The notes under the pieces: model-generated
The model's input: the letters and a program-made list of their open reading frames with translations, nothing else
Databases searched by the model: none
What the model was told of the DNA's origin: nothing
Made by a program: the position numbers and the translations under genes
NCBI GenBank assembly: GCA_027578815.1
Contig: JANBTH010000223.1
Span: 1-25,338, forward strand
Reading direction: 5' to 3'
DNA: 25,338 nucleotides
Source of the DNA: Coemansia sp. RSA 1804
Taxonomy: Eukaryota; Kickxellomycota; Kickxellomycetes; Kickxellales; Kickxellaceae
Part shown: piece after piece, positions 17,325 to 25,338 of the stretch
Position numbering within the stretch: position 1 is the first letter of the stretch
How the letters are laid out: each line of letters starts with the position of its first letter

Positions 17325-17840
17325 ATGATTTCAACTATTATTCGAGCCTCTCCTTCCAGACTATCATCACTAGGTATTCACTCGCTTTCTACCTCTTTTC
17401 CAAGTCGCCTGTTTGCAGCCAGCACGATCCACCAAAAACACCGCCCAATGTCTTCTTCCCGCCAAGTCGTTTCGACCAACAAGGCCCCAGCAGCACTTGG
17501 GCCCTACTCGCAGGGCATCGTTGTTAACGGCATGGTCTTCGTGTCTGGACAGATCCCGATCAACCCCGAAACCGGCGAGATCGAGGCCAAGGACATCACG
17601 GGTCAGACAGAGCAGGTCCTCAAGAACCTGGAGGCAGTCCTGGTTGCGTCTGGAAGCAGCATTGCCAATGTCGTCAAGACCACGTGCTTCCTTGACGATA
17701 TCAACGAGTGGCCGGCAATGAACGAGGCCTACGGAAAGGTGTTCCACACTGCCCCGCCCGCTCGCTCTGCCTTTGAGGTGGCAAAGCTGCCAAAGAACGC
17801 AAAGGTGGAGATCGAAGCCATTGCCAAGCTTAACGAGTAG
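17325..17840 (+). CDS. MMF1: RidA/YjgF/Mmf1 enamine-imine deaminase, mitochondrial with possible cytosolic form
   Basis: 171 residues: about 41 of presequence plus a 130-residue RidA domain. The presequence (MISTIIRASPSRLSSLGIHS and onward to KHRP) is Arg/Ser/Leu-rich without acidic residues, as expected for mitochondrial import. The domain starts MSSSRQVVSTNKAPAALGPYSQ (Met42) and carries GMVFVSGQIPINPETGEI, QTEQVLKNLEAVL, TCFLDDI and PPARSAFEV. R147 in the last segment is the catalytic arginine. RidA hydrolyses reactive enamine/imine intermediates, such as 2-aminoacrylate, released by PLP-dependent enzymes, and protects branched-chain amino acid enzymes and mitochondrial function. In yeast separate genes encode the mitochondrial (Mmf1) and cytosolic (Hmf1) forms. 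Here Met42 at 17448 could supply the cytosolic form from one gene. Neither ATG has a purine at -3 (T for the first, C for the second), so leaky scanning is plausible. Confidence 0.95.
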   Translation: MISTIIRASPSRLSSLGIHSLSTSFPSRLFAASTIHQKHRPMSSSRQVVSTNKAPAALGPYSQGIVVNGMVFVSGQIPINPETGEIEAKDITGQTEQVLKNLEAVLVASGSSIANVVKTTCFLDDINEWPAMNEAYGKVFHTAPPARSAFEVAKLPKNAKVEIEAIAKLNE

Positions 17841-18164
17841 CTGCGTTTGAAACAAAGGGATACTCGCACACAGTTTTCTGTTCGTTTGTTTGTTCTTATC
17901 TCTCCTGTGGGTGCAAATAGACAAAGGAATGTGCCATCCAGCTAATATAGTGTGTCAGCAAGCATGAGTATTCATACATTATAGAATGGAGAGGAAAAGG
18001 AAAAGTCACAAAGATAAAAAAAGCTAGTCGAGGAAAGCAAAAACAAATGAGATGAGACCCTACAATAGCCACAGAGAAAAATCGTACGCCTTGGTCTCAA
18101 ATAAACAATAGCAATAACAGCAAAAAGAAGCCTAGCTTTCATCTGTCTCATTAGCCAAATACCA
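17841..18164. other. Convergent 3' intergenic region, RidA / arrestin-like
   Basis: 324 bases between convergent stops with no supported gene. An AATAAA at 18100-18105 on the plus strand is a possible RidA polyadenylation signal, though it is 260 bases past the stop. The rest is A-rich. Confidence 0.45.
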
Positions 18165-20534
18165 CTATCCAAAATAGTCGCTGTTTGAGATGGTGGTGCC
18201 GAAAAAGTCCCGCGTCATTTCGTCCAACGAGCGGATAATGGGAATTGACGGAATCAGTTTCAGCTCCGGCACCTTTGGATCGGAGGTGACGCATTTGTCA
18301 AACACGTCGTGCTGCTCGGTGGATGGGGAGCAGACAATGGTTTCACTCTGGCTCTGCGCCGATTCGCGCTTATCGCTGCTTCGAATCTTTCGTTCGGCGG
18401 CGGTCTCGCATGCGTCATCATCAGAGGCAGTTGGGTTGTCGAGGGAGCTTGCAGAGTTCTGCGCAGACAATGTGTCCGAGCCCTGGCTGTCTTGAGGATT
18501 CGATGCAATGCTTGGCTCTTTGACACGCACTGTCCGATCTCTAGAAGAAGAGTGCGCGGAAGCGCTGCTGGTGTAGCTGTGCAGACTTTCGAACGAATGG
18601 AAGCTCTGGAGAGAGCTGGTCTGCTGCTGGGAGCTGGCCGTGATGCGATCGGCCTCCACAAGAGTGTCGCGCTGCTGTCTGCATGTGTGGAACTTTTCTT
18701 CATCGGCCGACCAGCTTGTGCTGGCGTCGTCAACCCTGCTGTCATTGTCGCCGCCGACGCTCTTTCGATCGGCATCCATCTCCTGTGGCAGTGCAGCTGC
18801 TTCGACATGATCTGTTGGATTCGGGGTATCAGACGCACTGGTACTAGCTCTAGTGCTGGAATTGGTGCTGGTGGCATGTGGTTGGGGCTCAGAGTTGGGC
18901 TGGGGGATGGGCGGCAGAGGCCCGTACTGAAAGCCGGCTCTATCTGGCGACTCTGGCAACACTGGCGCAATATCTGGGTCTGTGCGCATAGCGCTTTCCA
19001 GCAAAGAAACCTGCGACGTAGAAGCAGGCAGGAGAGATGCTCTGCATGAGGAGGTGGGGCGCGGCAGCGGCGTATACTGCCTTTCAAGAGTGTCTGAAAC
19101 GGCCAGCAGAATAGGCGTGGGTACGTTCTTGTGGCAGCCAAAGGACTCGAGGGACTCTGGACGCAGGGCACGAGAGTTCTCGCTGAGCAAGTAGCCGTAA
19201 GCCTCGGAAACAGCGCCGCCGTCACTCTCCATCGTCAGAGCGGATAAGCGCTTGTTGATCTCGGCCTGGGAGGCACGGCCAACATCGCCAAACTTGGAGG
19301 TGACTAGTCGCAGAGGAATGTCCTTGGTAGCGTACTTGGTGTCAAAGATGCCGCTGGACGACGGACGTGACGTGAGGCCGAATGTCAGACGCAGGACATG
19401 CGAGAAGCCCAGGATAAAGCCGTCAGCCGTGCACACGTCCTTGCGCGGCACGCGGATGTGCAGGTTCTGGATGCCACTGAGCCCCACCAGTGGCGGCGTC
19501 TTGGTGCGGCGGTTTCGCATGCCAACGCCATCCGCCGACGCGCCCCAGGCGGCAGGCGATGAGGCAGTCAGCATGCTGGGATCTATTTCAGACACCTTGC
19601 GGTTGAGCGTACGCTCGGCCAGAATGACCGTTGGGCTGTTGGCGGTGCCCTGCGCGCCCAGGAAGGCGTGGATAGCCGCCAGCGCCTCTGCATCCTGCAC
19701 ACTGGTCTTTAGCGCAACCTGCTCGATGACTGCCGCTCGCACAAATGTCAGCACCCGGTCGCTCTGCAACATGGTAGCATCCACATCCACCGCAATTGCC
19801 TCGCCCAGAGTGCAGCAGTGGTTGCGCACCTGGACGCAGATGTTCATTGCCTTCAGCACCGCCTGCCGCCGGAAGCGCCGCTTGGTGGTCTCCTCCAGCA
19901 TCACGCCATCGCGCATCACCAACGGCTTCAGCCACCCGACTCCCGACGCCAGTACTCGCGGCGCCATTTGAACGCCGACCGATGACGATGCCAGCGTGCC
20001 AATGTTGTTCGCGCATGTCGTGTTCTGCCCGCTGCTGTTTGAAGCGCCTACCAGCGTCGCCGTCAGCGAGTACGAGATCTCGCATATTGCCGAGTCCATG
20101 GCTGCCGGGAAGTTGACGTTGGGCGTAGACAGCGTGAAACGGAACACCCTCCGCCCCACAATGGTGTCAACCACTGCGCTGCTTGTCTGCAGCAGATCCT
20201 CTGTTGAGCGGCAAATTGGTCTGCGTGATGTTCCGGCCTTGCCTCCAAAATCTACCCGCTCCCAGCCCTCGAATGCCACATTCAGCTGCTTGACATCCAC
20301 AGCCTCCGCTACTTCAATGCTGATTTCGCCCTGGTACGTCCGCAGCGGCTTGAGTCCGCCGGACGGCTTCTTTAGCGGAAACGCCAGCTCAAGCGCTATG
20401 ACGCGTGGGTCGTTTATAATGTTCTGTGGAGCGCCGTTAAGCCTTGCCGTCTGGCTCTGCTTGTCTGCACTTGACATTCCGGATGTTGCGCCCGACATGG
20501 CTGTCGATGCCCTCTTCTTGCTAGGCGAAAGCAT
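18165..20534 (-). CDS. Arrestin-fold protein, possible alpha-arrestin trafficking adaptor
   Basis: 789 residues. An arrestin N-like domain occupies about 40-175: VIALELAFPLKKPSGGLKPLRTYQGEISIEV, split over about 46-76, then LNVAFEGWERV, VFRFTLSTPNVNFPAAMDSAICEISYSLTATL. An arrestin C-like domain follows to about 405, including LKAMNICVQVRNHCCTLGEAIAVDV and LHIRVPRKDVCTADGFILGFSHVLRLTFGLTS (near 350-382). Beyond 410 the tail is disordered, Ser/Pro/Gln-rich, with polyproline patches such as GPLPPIPQP. Fungal alpha-arrestins recruit Rsp5-type ubiquitin ligases to plasma-membrane transporters for endocytosis, usually through PPxY motifs, but I see no PPxY here. The start is secure: an in-frame TAA lies directly before the ATG at 20534. 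The assignment is by fold-type motifs, and the paralogue group is not determined. Confidence 0.8.
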   Translation of the reverse strand: MLSPSKKRASTAMSGATSGMSSADKQSQTARLNGAPQNIINDPRVIALELAFPLKKPSGGLKPLRTYQGEISIEVAEAVDVKQLNVAFEGWERVDFGGKAGTSRRPICRSTEDLLQTSSAVVDTIVGRRVFRFTLSTPNVNFPAAMDSAICEISYSLTATLVGASNSSGQNTTCANNIGTLASSSVGVQMAPRVLASGVGWLKPLVMRDGVMLEETTKRRFRRQAVLKAMNICVQVRNHCCTLGEAIAVDVDATMLQSDRVLTFVRAAVIEQVALKTSVQDAEALAAIHAFLGAQGTANSPTVILAERTLNRKVSEIDPSMLTASSPAAWGASADGVGMRNRRTKTPPLVGLSGIQNLHIRVPRKDVCTADGFILGFSHVLRLTFGLTSRPSSSGIFDTKYATKDIPLRLVTSKFGDVGRASQAEINKRLSALTMESDGGAVSEAYGYLLSENSRALRPESLESFGCHKNVPTPILLAVSDTLERQYTPLPRPTSSCRASLLPASTSQVSLLESAMRTDPDIAPVLPESPDRAGFQYGPLPPIPQPNSEPQPHATSTNSSTRASTSASDTPNPTDHVEAAALPQEMDADRKSVGGDNDSRVDDASTSWSADEEKFHTCRQQRDTLVEADRITASSQQQTSSLQSFHSFESLHSYTSSASAHSSSRDRTVRVKEPSIASNPQDSQGSDTLSAQNSASSLDNPTASDDDACETAAERKIRSSDKRESAQSQSETIVCSPSTEQHDVFDKCVTSDPKVPELKLIPSIPIIRSLDEMTRDFFGTTISNSDYFG

Positions 20535-22270
20535 TTATGGTGTTGATCCTGTCAAGGTTTCTGAACAAAAATGTCAGTACAATGTTTAGTCTGTGTTGAG
20601 TAGAGTGCAAGCGAGAGTGAGAGAGTGAGAAGAAGGATATGTGGAGCAACTCTGGACAGGGAAGGGCAAGAAGGAAGCAAGGATAGAAAATAGGCACCAG
20701 CTCTAACAACGATGGGATGTCCCTTGTTTCCAAAAAAAAGAATTCAGAGTGGGCCAAAGAAGAAATAAGGGTAATAGCTAATTCTAGCAGCACACGTTCT
20801 GGTAGTATAATATAGATGTAGAAAAGTGCAGTATGTGCGAAATAAGTAATATCCTGGTGGGGACAGCAAAAGTATAAAAGCAAGAAAGGAAGAGAGATGT
20901 TTGTTAACCATCCCCAAGGTCCCCCTCGTCCCCGCTATTGCTGCCTCTATGGCTTTTAAAGAGGGAGCAGCAAGCCAACAAGCGCAGGCTGCCTTGGTCG
21001 TGTCAGAAGAAGCGAATTGCATTCTCTTTCCATTCAATATAGTGCTTGTATGGCTGCGCGGAACGAGGGAACGGAGGGGTGCGAGGGATGTTGTGTGCAT
21101 GTCACCATTTGAGCACAAACGAAAACCAGCTCCATATTGAGAAAAATATTGTTGTTCAAAGCTGGCTTAACAAAAGGAGGCAGCCTGACTTTCCATTTTA
21201 TATATGGTGTCTATTTCCGCACAATTGCTCCCACTCTATTGTTCAAATGGCCCTTTGTAAAAGCAAAATAGCCCGTTTTTGTTGTATGCTACTCATTTAT
21301 TCAACACCTTCTTTCTTGCTTGGTTCTGCTTTTTTGTTCTGTAACCCAACCTTCTTTTCCTCCAAAAAAGCAGTGGTGCTGAAAACAAAAGGAAACGCTG
21401 CTATTGTTGTTTTGCATCCAAATATGTTAGAGTCAATTGAGGGCTGATGCTTCATTTCCTGTATTCCATATGCGGCAACGTTTGCTGTGTGCTCCCTTGT
21501 TTGTTACCATTCTTTTTTTCCCACCGCCTACTCTGTTTTGCCGCCAAATACAGAAACCGAAAAGAAGGGTGGGAGACGGCGCATCCGGCTCGTGGATGCT
21601 ACTGTGCAAGCGTTTTGGGTTACTTGGTTTACTTGCCATGCTTCGCAATCAGCCACCTCTCCTTTTTTGGATCATCCTTCCTTGAATTGGCCACGCCTTG
21701 TCACAAATGCCTGTCCATTCCAGCACTGGGCTCTGTAACCAACCGATCCAAAGGCAAATGACCTGAGTGCAATTGTTTCGCCCCGTCCCCCCCCCACAGA
21801 GCACGCATCGTTGCCGTGCAGTTTGCTTCCATGTGGCACCAGCTCCCAGAACCGCTCCTTGGTACAGCAAGCGCCCTTTTCAGCTGAGGAAAGAGGACAC
21901 TGGTTGTCTCTGGAGCTTTCTCCCCCGGGTTTTTGAGATCACGAGGTCTGTATGAAGCCATATCTTGATTGCGTGGAGAAAGAAGCCAGATCCCTCAAAA
22001 TCTATGAAATAGAACGATATAAGCTCAAGTTCCTCTTTCATCTTCTCTTTCTCCTGCTCAACTCTATATTTCGACTTGTGTGAACCGTGCTGTTTCGTTG
22101 CCCTTTCTGATTTTCTTTGTTAGTAGACCACATATGGTCCCAATACTTGCAAGAGGCTTTTCCTTTTCCCTTCTTCCTCTTCCTCACGCACAGGTGGCTT
22201 GAGTGCAAACACATAAACGATAAACGATAAACAAAACCGTTACCAGGCTTTATTTCTTCCTTCTAAAACG
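20535..22270. other. Long divergent intergenic region (1.7 kb), arrestin-like / HTD2
   Basis: No gene can be assigned. Features seen include a possible 3' splice site for a 5' UTR intron of the arrestin-like gene (minus strand, ending at 20561), and AT-rich TATA-like sequence near 20805-20817 on the minus strand. TATAAAAG lies on the plus strand near 20873-20880. The block at 20900-21120 is of more coding-like composition but has no domain. A run of nine C within a pyrimidine tract followed by CACAG lies at about 21780-21799. The last 250 bases are a pyrimidine-rich leader before the HTD2 ATG. Confidence 0.45.
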
Positions 22271-23362
22271 ATGCTTTCTCAAAGACTCTTTTGTCCCCCG
22301 GTCTTGGCTGGCACTCCCCCTTTTCTGTTTCGCCATTCTGCTGCGCTACTGCATTCTGCTTTATCCTCGACACCCAGACATACCAGCTTGTTTGTGCAAC
22401 CAGCCGCTGCTGCTCGCCTCATGTCGTCCGACAGCTCTGCCTCGAGCCACGGCAGCGAGATTTCCGCATGGAAGGAGTCGGTGGTTGGAAAAACATCTGT
22501 TCTTAGGGACCGCATGGACGGCCGCCAGATCACCCTGCTAGACCAGTCTATCCGCCCATATCTTCCTCCACAATACCCCAACTATCCGCGCGACACAAAG
22601 GTGGGCGACGTGGCTGTGGATGCCGTTCTGCCGCCAGCAGCGCATCTCGTCTACTTTCCGTCACACACAGCAGAGCCTGAGCTGGCACCCGACGGCTACC
22701 ACGCAGACGAGGCACCGCCACCTCCCTTTGTGCAGAGGGTGTGGGCTGGCGGTCTGATCGAGTTTTCTCCCTCAAACCCACTCCGGGTGGGCCACCTGGC
22801 AGCACAAACAAAGCAGATCGAGGCCGTGGATATCAAAGAAAGAGCGGGCGCCAATGCGCTGGTATTTGTCACTCTCCTTCTGGACATGCACAACGAGGCG
22901 GGACTGTGTGTCAGGGAACGCCGTGATCTGGCCTACATGGTTCCCACAAACCTTCAGCGCAAGATCGTCAGCTACAACAAGCAGCCCGACTTTTCCCACG
23001 CTATCACGCCCTCGGAGATCCTTCTGTTCCGCTACTCTGCGCTGTCGTGGAACTCTCACCGCATCCACTACGACGCTCCCTACGCCTGTGGCATCGAGAA
23101 CCATCCAGGGCTTCTTGTTCACGGCCCGCTCACCTGTACGCTTCTGCTCCAGCTGCTCCAGTCGCATATGCCCGCCGGAATGGCCCTGAAGACCTTTGAC
23201 TACCGTGCTATATCCCCCCTCTACTGCGGCCAGTCCTTGTCCTTAAACGGACGGTGGATTGCCTGCGACGACGCTTCCGAAACCAGTCGCTGCGAGCTGT
23301 GGGTCACAAACAACGAGGGCGGCATTTCAATGAAGGGCGTTGCTACTCTTGTTCGCCTATAA
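22271..23362 (+). CDS. HTD2: Htd2-like mitochondrial 3-hydroxyacyl-thioester dehydratase (double hotdog, MaoC type)
   Basis: 363 residues. The first 50 are Arg/Ser/Ala/Leu-rich without acidic residues, a likely mitochondrial presequence, followed by MSSDSSASSHG (Met51, ATG at 22421). The N-terminal half carries LVYFPS and FVQRVWAGGLIEFSPSNPLRVG, and then the family segment EILLFRYSALSWNSHRIHYDAPYA. In that segment N261 and H266 sit at the catalytic positions of the hydratase-2 motif. GLLVHGPLTCTLLLQLL and FDYRAISPLYCGQSLSLNG follow. This is the pattern of yeast Htd2, which dehydrates 3-hydroxyacyl-ACP in mitochondrial type II fatty-acid synthesis, feeding lipoic acid and respiratory assembly. 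Related proteins act as mesaconyl-CoA hydratases. The C-terminus is convergent with the protease gene. The family is confident. The exact substrate is inferred from fungal relatives. Confidence 0.88.
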   Translation: MLSQRLFCPPVLAGTPPFLFRHSAALLHSALSSTPRHTSLFVQPAAAARLMSSDSSASSHGSEISAWKESVVGKTSVLRDRMDGRQITLLDQSIRPYLPPQYPNYPRDTKVGDVAVDAVLPPAAHLVYFPSHTAEPELAPDGYHADEAPPPPFVQRVWAGGLIEFSPSNPLRVGHLAAQTKQIEAVDIKERAGANALVFVTLLLDMHNEAGLCVRERRDLAYMVPTNLQRKIVSYNKQPDFSHAITPSEILLFRYSALSWNSHRIHYDAPYACGIENHPGLLVHGPLTCTLLLQLLQSHMPAGMALKTFDYRAISPLYCGQSLSLNGRWIACDDASETSRCELWVTNNEGGISMKGVATLVRL

Positions 23363-23677
23363 TTACTATGTTTTGTATCTGGGAAAAGTAGCTTGTAGCA
23401 ATCTAGAACACCATTGTTTGTTTACTGCTTTTTGGCATTGCAGAAAGCTGGAATTTCGCCTATTGGCATACAATAGACGAAAAATAAATCAGAAAAAGGG
23501 TGGAATGCTACAATAGATCTCATGTTTATTGCTTTCAACCTTATCACTTTAAATCCCCCCACATCCTTATTATACGCAATAACTACTTTTTCTGCTTTGT
23601 AAAATGATATGTTTTATTATTTCAAAAATCCTTTATCTGCACACCACAAACCTGGGGAGATAAATGCTAGAATAGGT
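23363..23677. other. Convergent 3' intergenic region, HTD2 / aspartic protease
   Basis: 315 bases. AATAAA at 23483-23488 (plus) suits HTD2 polyadenylation. AATAAA on the minus strand (TTTATT at 23613-23618), 60 bases beyond the protease stop, suits the protease. There is no gene between them. Confidence 0.6.
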
Positions 23678-25338
23678 TCAATGTTTAGATGGTGCAATGC
23701 CAACACGCGAGTTTCCGCGGTCAAACACAACATAGTTTGAACGCAAAAAGACATCTCCAAGAATGATAAACTACAATAGTCCAAATGATCAGTGAAAATA
23801 AATAAAAATACGAGCATAACGTTAGTGTTGTTATCCACTTTTTTTTTGACAACGCAACAAAGCAACACATATTGCCACTACTCACAGCAAGCAGTTGCAA
23901 GAGGGAAATACATGAGCTGAATCCTCAATTTCTTCTTTAGTTTACTTACATTCGAGGCTCCGCTTGTTACTGCTGAGAAGCACCAACCATCCAGACCCTT
24001 GACTGGCTCGCGCACAATGTTCTTGACCGGCACCGAGAAATCAACACCAGCAATTGTAAAGCTGACATTTCCCGGCACAAGCTGTTCTGTATTGCATGGC
24101 ATAATCCAGCCGTAGATATCGCTGTTCTCGGCGGAGGGAATTGCTCTGTGGAACTCTGTCGCTTGCTCATCATTCATTACAATCAACGTTGTTCCTGTGT
24201 CCAGAATTACTGGACCACTGATCTCCATCTTCTCCTTTCCAACACCATCGACATTGAGCGACACATTGTCTAGCATTATTTGCCAGAACTTGGGCTGGTA
24301 AAGAGGAACCCACGTTAGATCTCCGCTGTACCGGTTCTTATCAATGTCGCCAAACAGGTACTCTCCAGCATAGTCGTCCTTGTCCTTCTCCTTTATATAT
24401 ACAGAAAACAGCGGGTCTTTCAGATAATTGTTTTCGTAAATATTATCAAGAAACGTCGTGACTCCTAATAGCAAGTAACATTGGTGTTTTTATTTTGAAT
24501 TATTGGTTTAGTATTGACTTTCCAATTTAGTGTATACACTTAGTTTACAGGACACTTTTGTTTTGCAAAAAAAAGCATTACACCGCCCAAGGAATGTCCA
24601 AACTGTTGTCTTACCTTGAATAAATGATACGCCGCTGTATGAAAGACCCAATAGACCATCCACAGTGTCGATTTGGTACGCCTTGGATTCATTCACCGCC
24701 AGACCGATCACTTGGTTTGGCACAGTGAGATTCCCAATGGTGACTGTGTCCTAATTGCAAGATCCATAAAAAAAGTGATTGAGTGAATAAAAGAATTAGC
24801 AAACATAATTACTATGATATCCGCTCAAAAGAAAAGCATATGTTACAACTTACTCTGATTGTGTATCCGGCAGCAAACGAGCCATCGCCGTATGAGATGC
24901 CCCATTTCCTTCCTTCCATCTTATATGTCGACGACTTTTTTGGGCTAAATTTTTTGTGGCGACTGCATACATCGCACTGTTCTCCAGCAAGCCAAACATC
25001 CCCAGACCCCGTGTCCAAGTCAAGCTTGAATATCTGTGGTGGCGAGCCCACTCCGACTTCGCCATAGTACTACAGCCGATATTAAAGATTAACAATTATT
25101 GTTGCTATTAGAATGCAACATTCTGGCAGAAAGAGGTTGAAAAGATACAAATAACATGTTGTTCTTTGTTGTTTCCACTTGCAGCACATGTTCTGGAATA
25201 GCTACAATGGACTTTGCTTACCTCAATCCCGTTGCCATACTCCTTGACAGGAAGCTTTTCCACGGCCTGAAGCCACTTGCCTGGAACGCTGAGCATGTGT
25301 TTTTTCAAAGTTCTGATTCTGGCAGCCATTGTGGATGC
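23678..25338 (-). CDS. Pepsin-like aspartic protease, five visible exons, 5' end probably off window
   Basis: Spliced coding segments are 25329-25222 (from the first visible ATG, but open to the edge), 25069-24854, 24750-24615, 24464-23950 and 23770-23678. All junctions are GT-AG with GTAAG donors and TAG acceptors, and the frame is kept throughout (355 residues from that ATG). The remains of a propeptide (LKKHMLSVPGKWLQAVEKLP) precede YYGEVGVGSPPQ. LDLDTGSGD holds catalytic D55, and the flap is SYGDGS with Y96. These are followed by VDGLLGLSYS, LFGDIDKNRYSGDLTWVPL and VILDTGTTL with catalytic D242. The C-terminal lobe runs through GWCFSAV to ILGDVFLR, NYVVFDRGN and VGIAPSKH. Enzymes of this A1 family are secreted or vacuolar acid endopeptidases. 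No signal peptide is visible, so the true start is probably upstream, beyond base 25338. Several N-x-S/T sites fit a secretory protein. Confidence 0.9.
23771..23949 (-). other. Intron 4 of the aspartic protease gene
   Basis: 179 bases, phase 0, donor GTAAGT and acceptor TTGTAG. A CACTGAT branch-like sequence sits near the acceptor. Splicing joins SGASN to FIILGDVFLR, the expected pepsin sequence. Confidence 0.88.
24465..24614 (-). other. Intron 3 of the aspartic protease gene
   Basis: 150 bases, phase 1, donor GTAAGA and acceptor ATTAG. Joining restores a Gly codon and the sequence SFIQGVTTFLDNIY. Confidence 0.88.
24751..24853 (-). other. Intron 2 of the aspartic protease gene
   Basis: 103 bases, phase 0, donor GTAAGT and acceptor AATTAG. 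Joining gives GYTIR-DTVTIGNLTVP, matching the pepsin pattern after the flap. Confidence 0.88.
25070..25221 (-). other. Intron 1 of the aspartic protease gene (first visible)
   Basis: 152 bases, phase 0, donor GTAAGC and acceptor CTGTAG. Joining gives EYGNGIE-YYGEVGVGSPPQ, the usual transition from propeptide to mature pepsin fold. Confidence 0.85.

Noticed and set aside
21437..21761. Overlapping 80-104 codon plus frames in the 1.7 kb gap
   Set aside because: Cys/Phe/Leu-rich translations of pyrimidine tracts in two frames at once, with no domain and no consistent start.
21701..21961. 86-codon minus frame starting MASYRPRDLKN in the 1.7 kb gap
   Set aside because: It runs through a nine-base C/G homopolymer, lacks any recognisable motif, and no splice sites extend it.

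Overview
The window looks like ordinary nuclear DNA from a compact, intron-poor fungal genome. It carries single-copy eukaryotic housekeeping and membrane genes on both strands, spaced 70 to 2,200 bases apart, with pyrimidine-rich leaders and no operon structure. The gene set is cytosolic lysyl-tRNA synthetase, GMPPA, Pol III subunit RPC7, TAPT1/Emp65, RidA/Mmf1, an Htd2-like dehydratase, an arrestin-fold adaptor and a pepsin-type protease. Long serine/acidic low-complexity extensions, few introns and moderate GC would suit an early-diverging filamentous fungus, perhaps Kickxellomycotina. That placement is inference only, because no phylogenetic marker was compared.

Layout: 1-497 (-) is the 5' end of lysyl-tRNA synthetase, cut by the window edge. 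1050-2321 (+) is a GMPPA-like regulatory subunit, convergent with 2394-5213 (-), a 939-residue mostly disordered protein ending in a Rap1/TERF2IP-like C-terminal domain. 6180-6917 (+) is a HAD phosphatase. A 2.2 kb gap follows, and then an unrecognised 194-residue protein (9084-9668, +). 10135-11292 (-) is an ALKBH1-type 2-oxoglutarate dioxygenase, divergent from the 1,313-residue TAPT1/Emp65 protein (11992-15933, +). 16303-16971 (+) is RPC7/Rpc31 and 17325-17840 (+) is RidA, convergent with the arrestin-like protein (18165-20534, -). After a 1.7 kb gap comes the Htd2-like hotdog dehydratase (22271-23362, +). The right edge is a five-exon pepsin-like aspartic protease (23678-25338, -), the only gene here with introns that I could assign.

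The genes do not form one pathway. Some themes recur. Two mitochondrial-type enzymes (RidA and Htd2-like) each have an N-terminal presequence followed by an in-frame internal Met-Ser-Ser start. Protein mannosylation supply (GMPPA) and ER membrane quality control (TAPT1) are represented. RPC7 and lysyl-tRNA synthetase serve tRNA supply.

I found no mobile element, CRISPR array, rRNA or convincing tRNA. I found no clear new multi-gene system. The most useful leads are the Rap1-C-like protein without visible Myb or BRCT domains, the degenerate catalytic signature of the GMPPA copy, the orphan 194-residue protein, and the two large unexplained intergenic regions.
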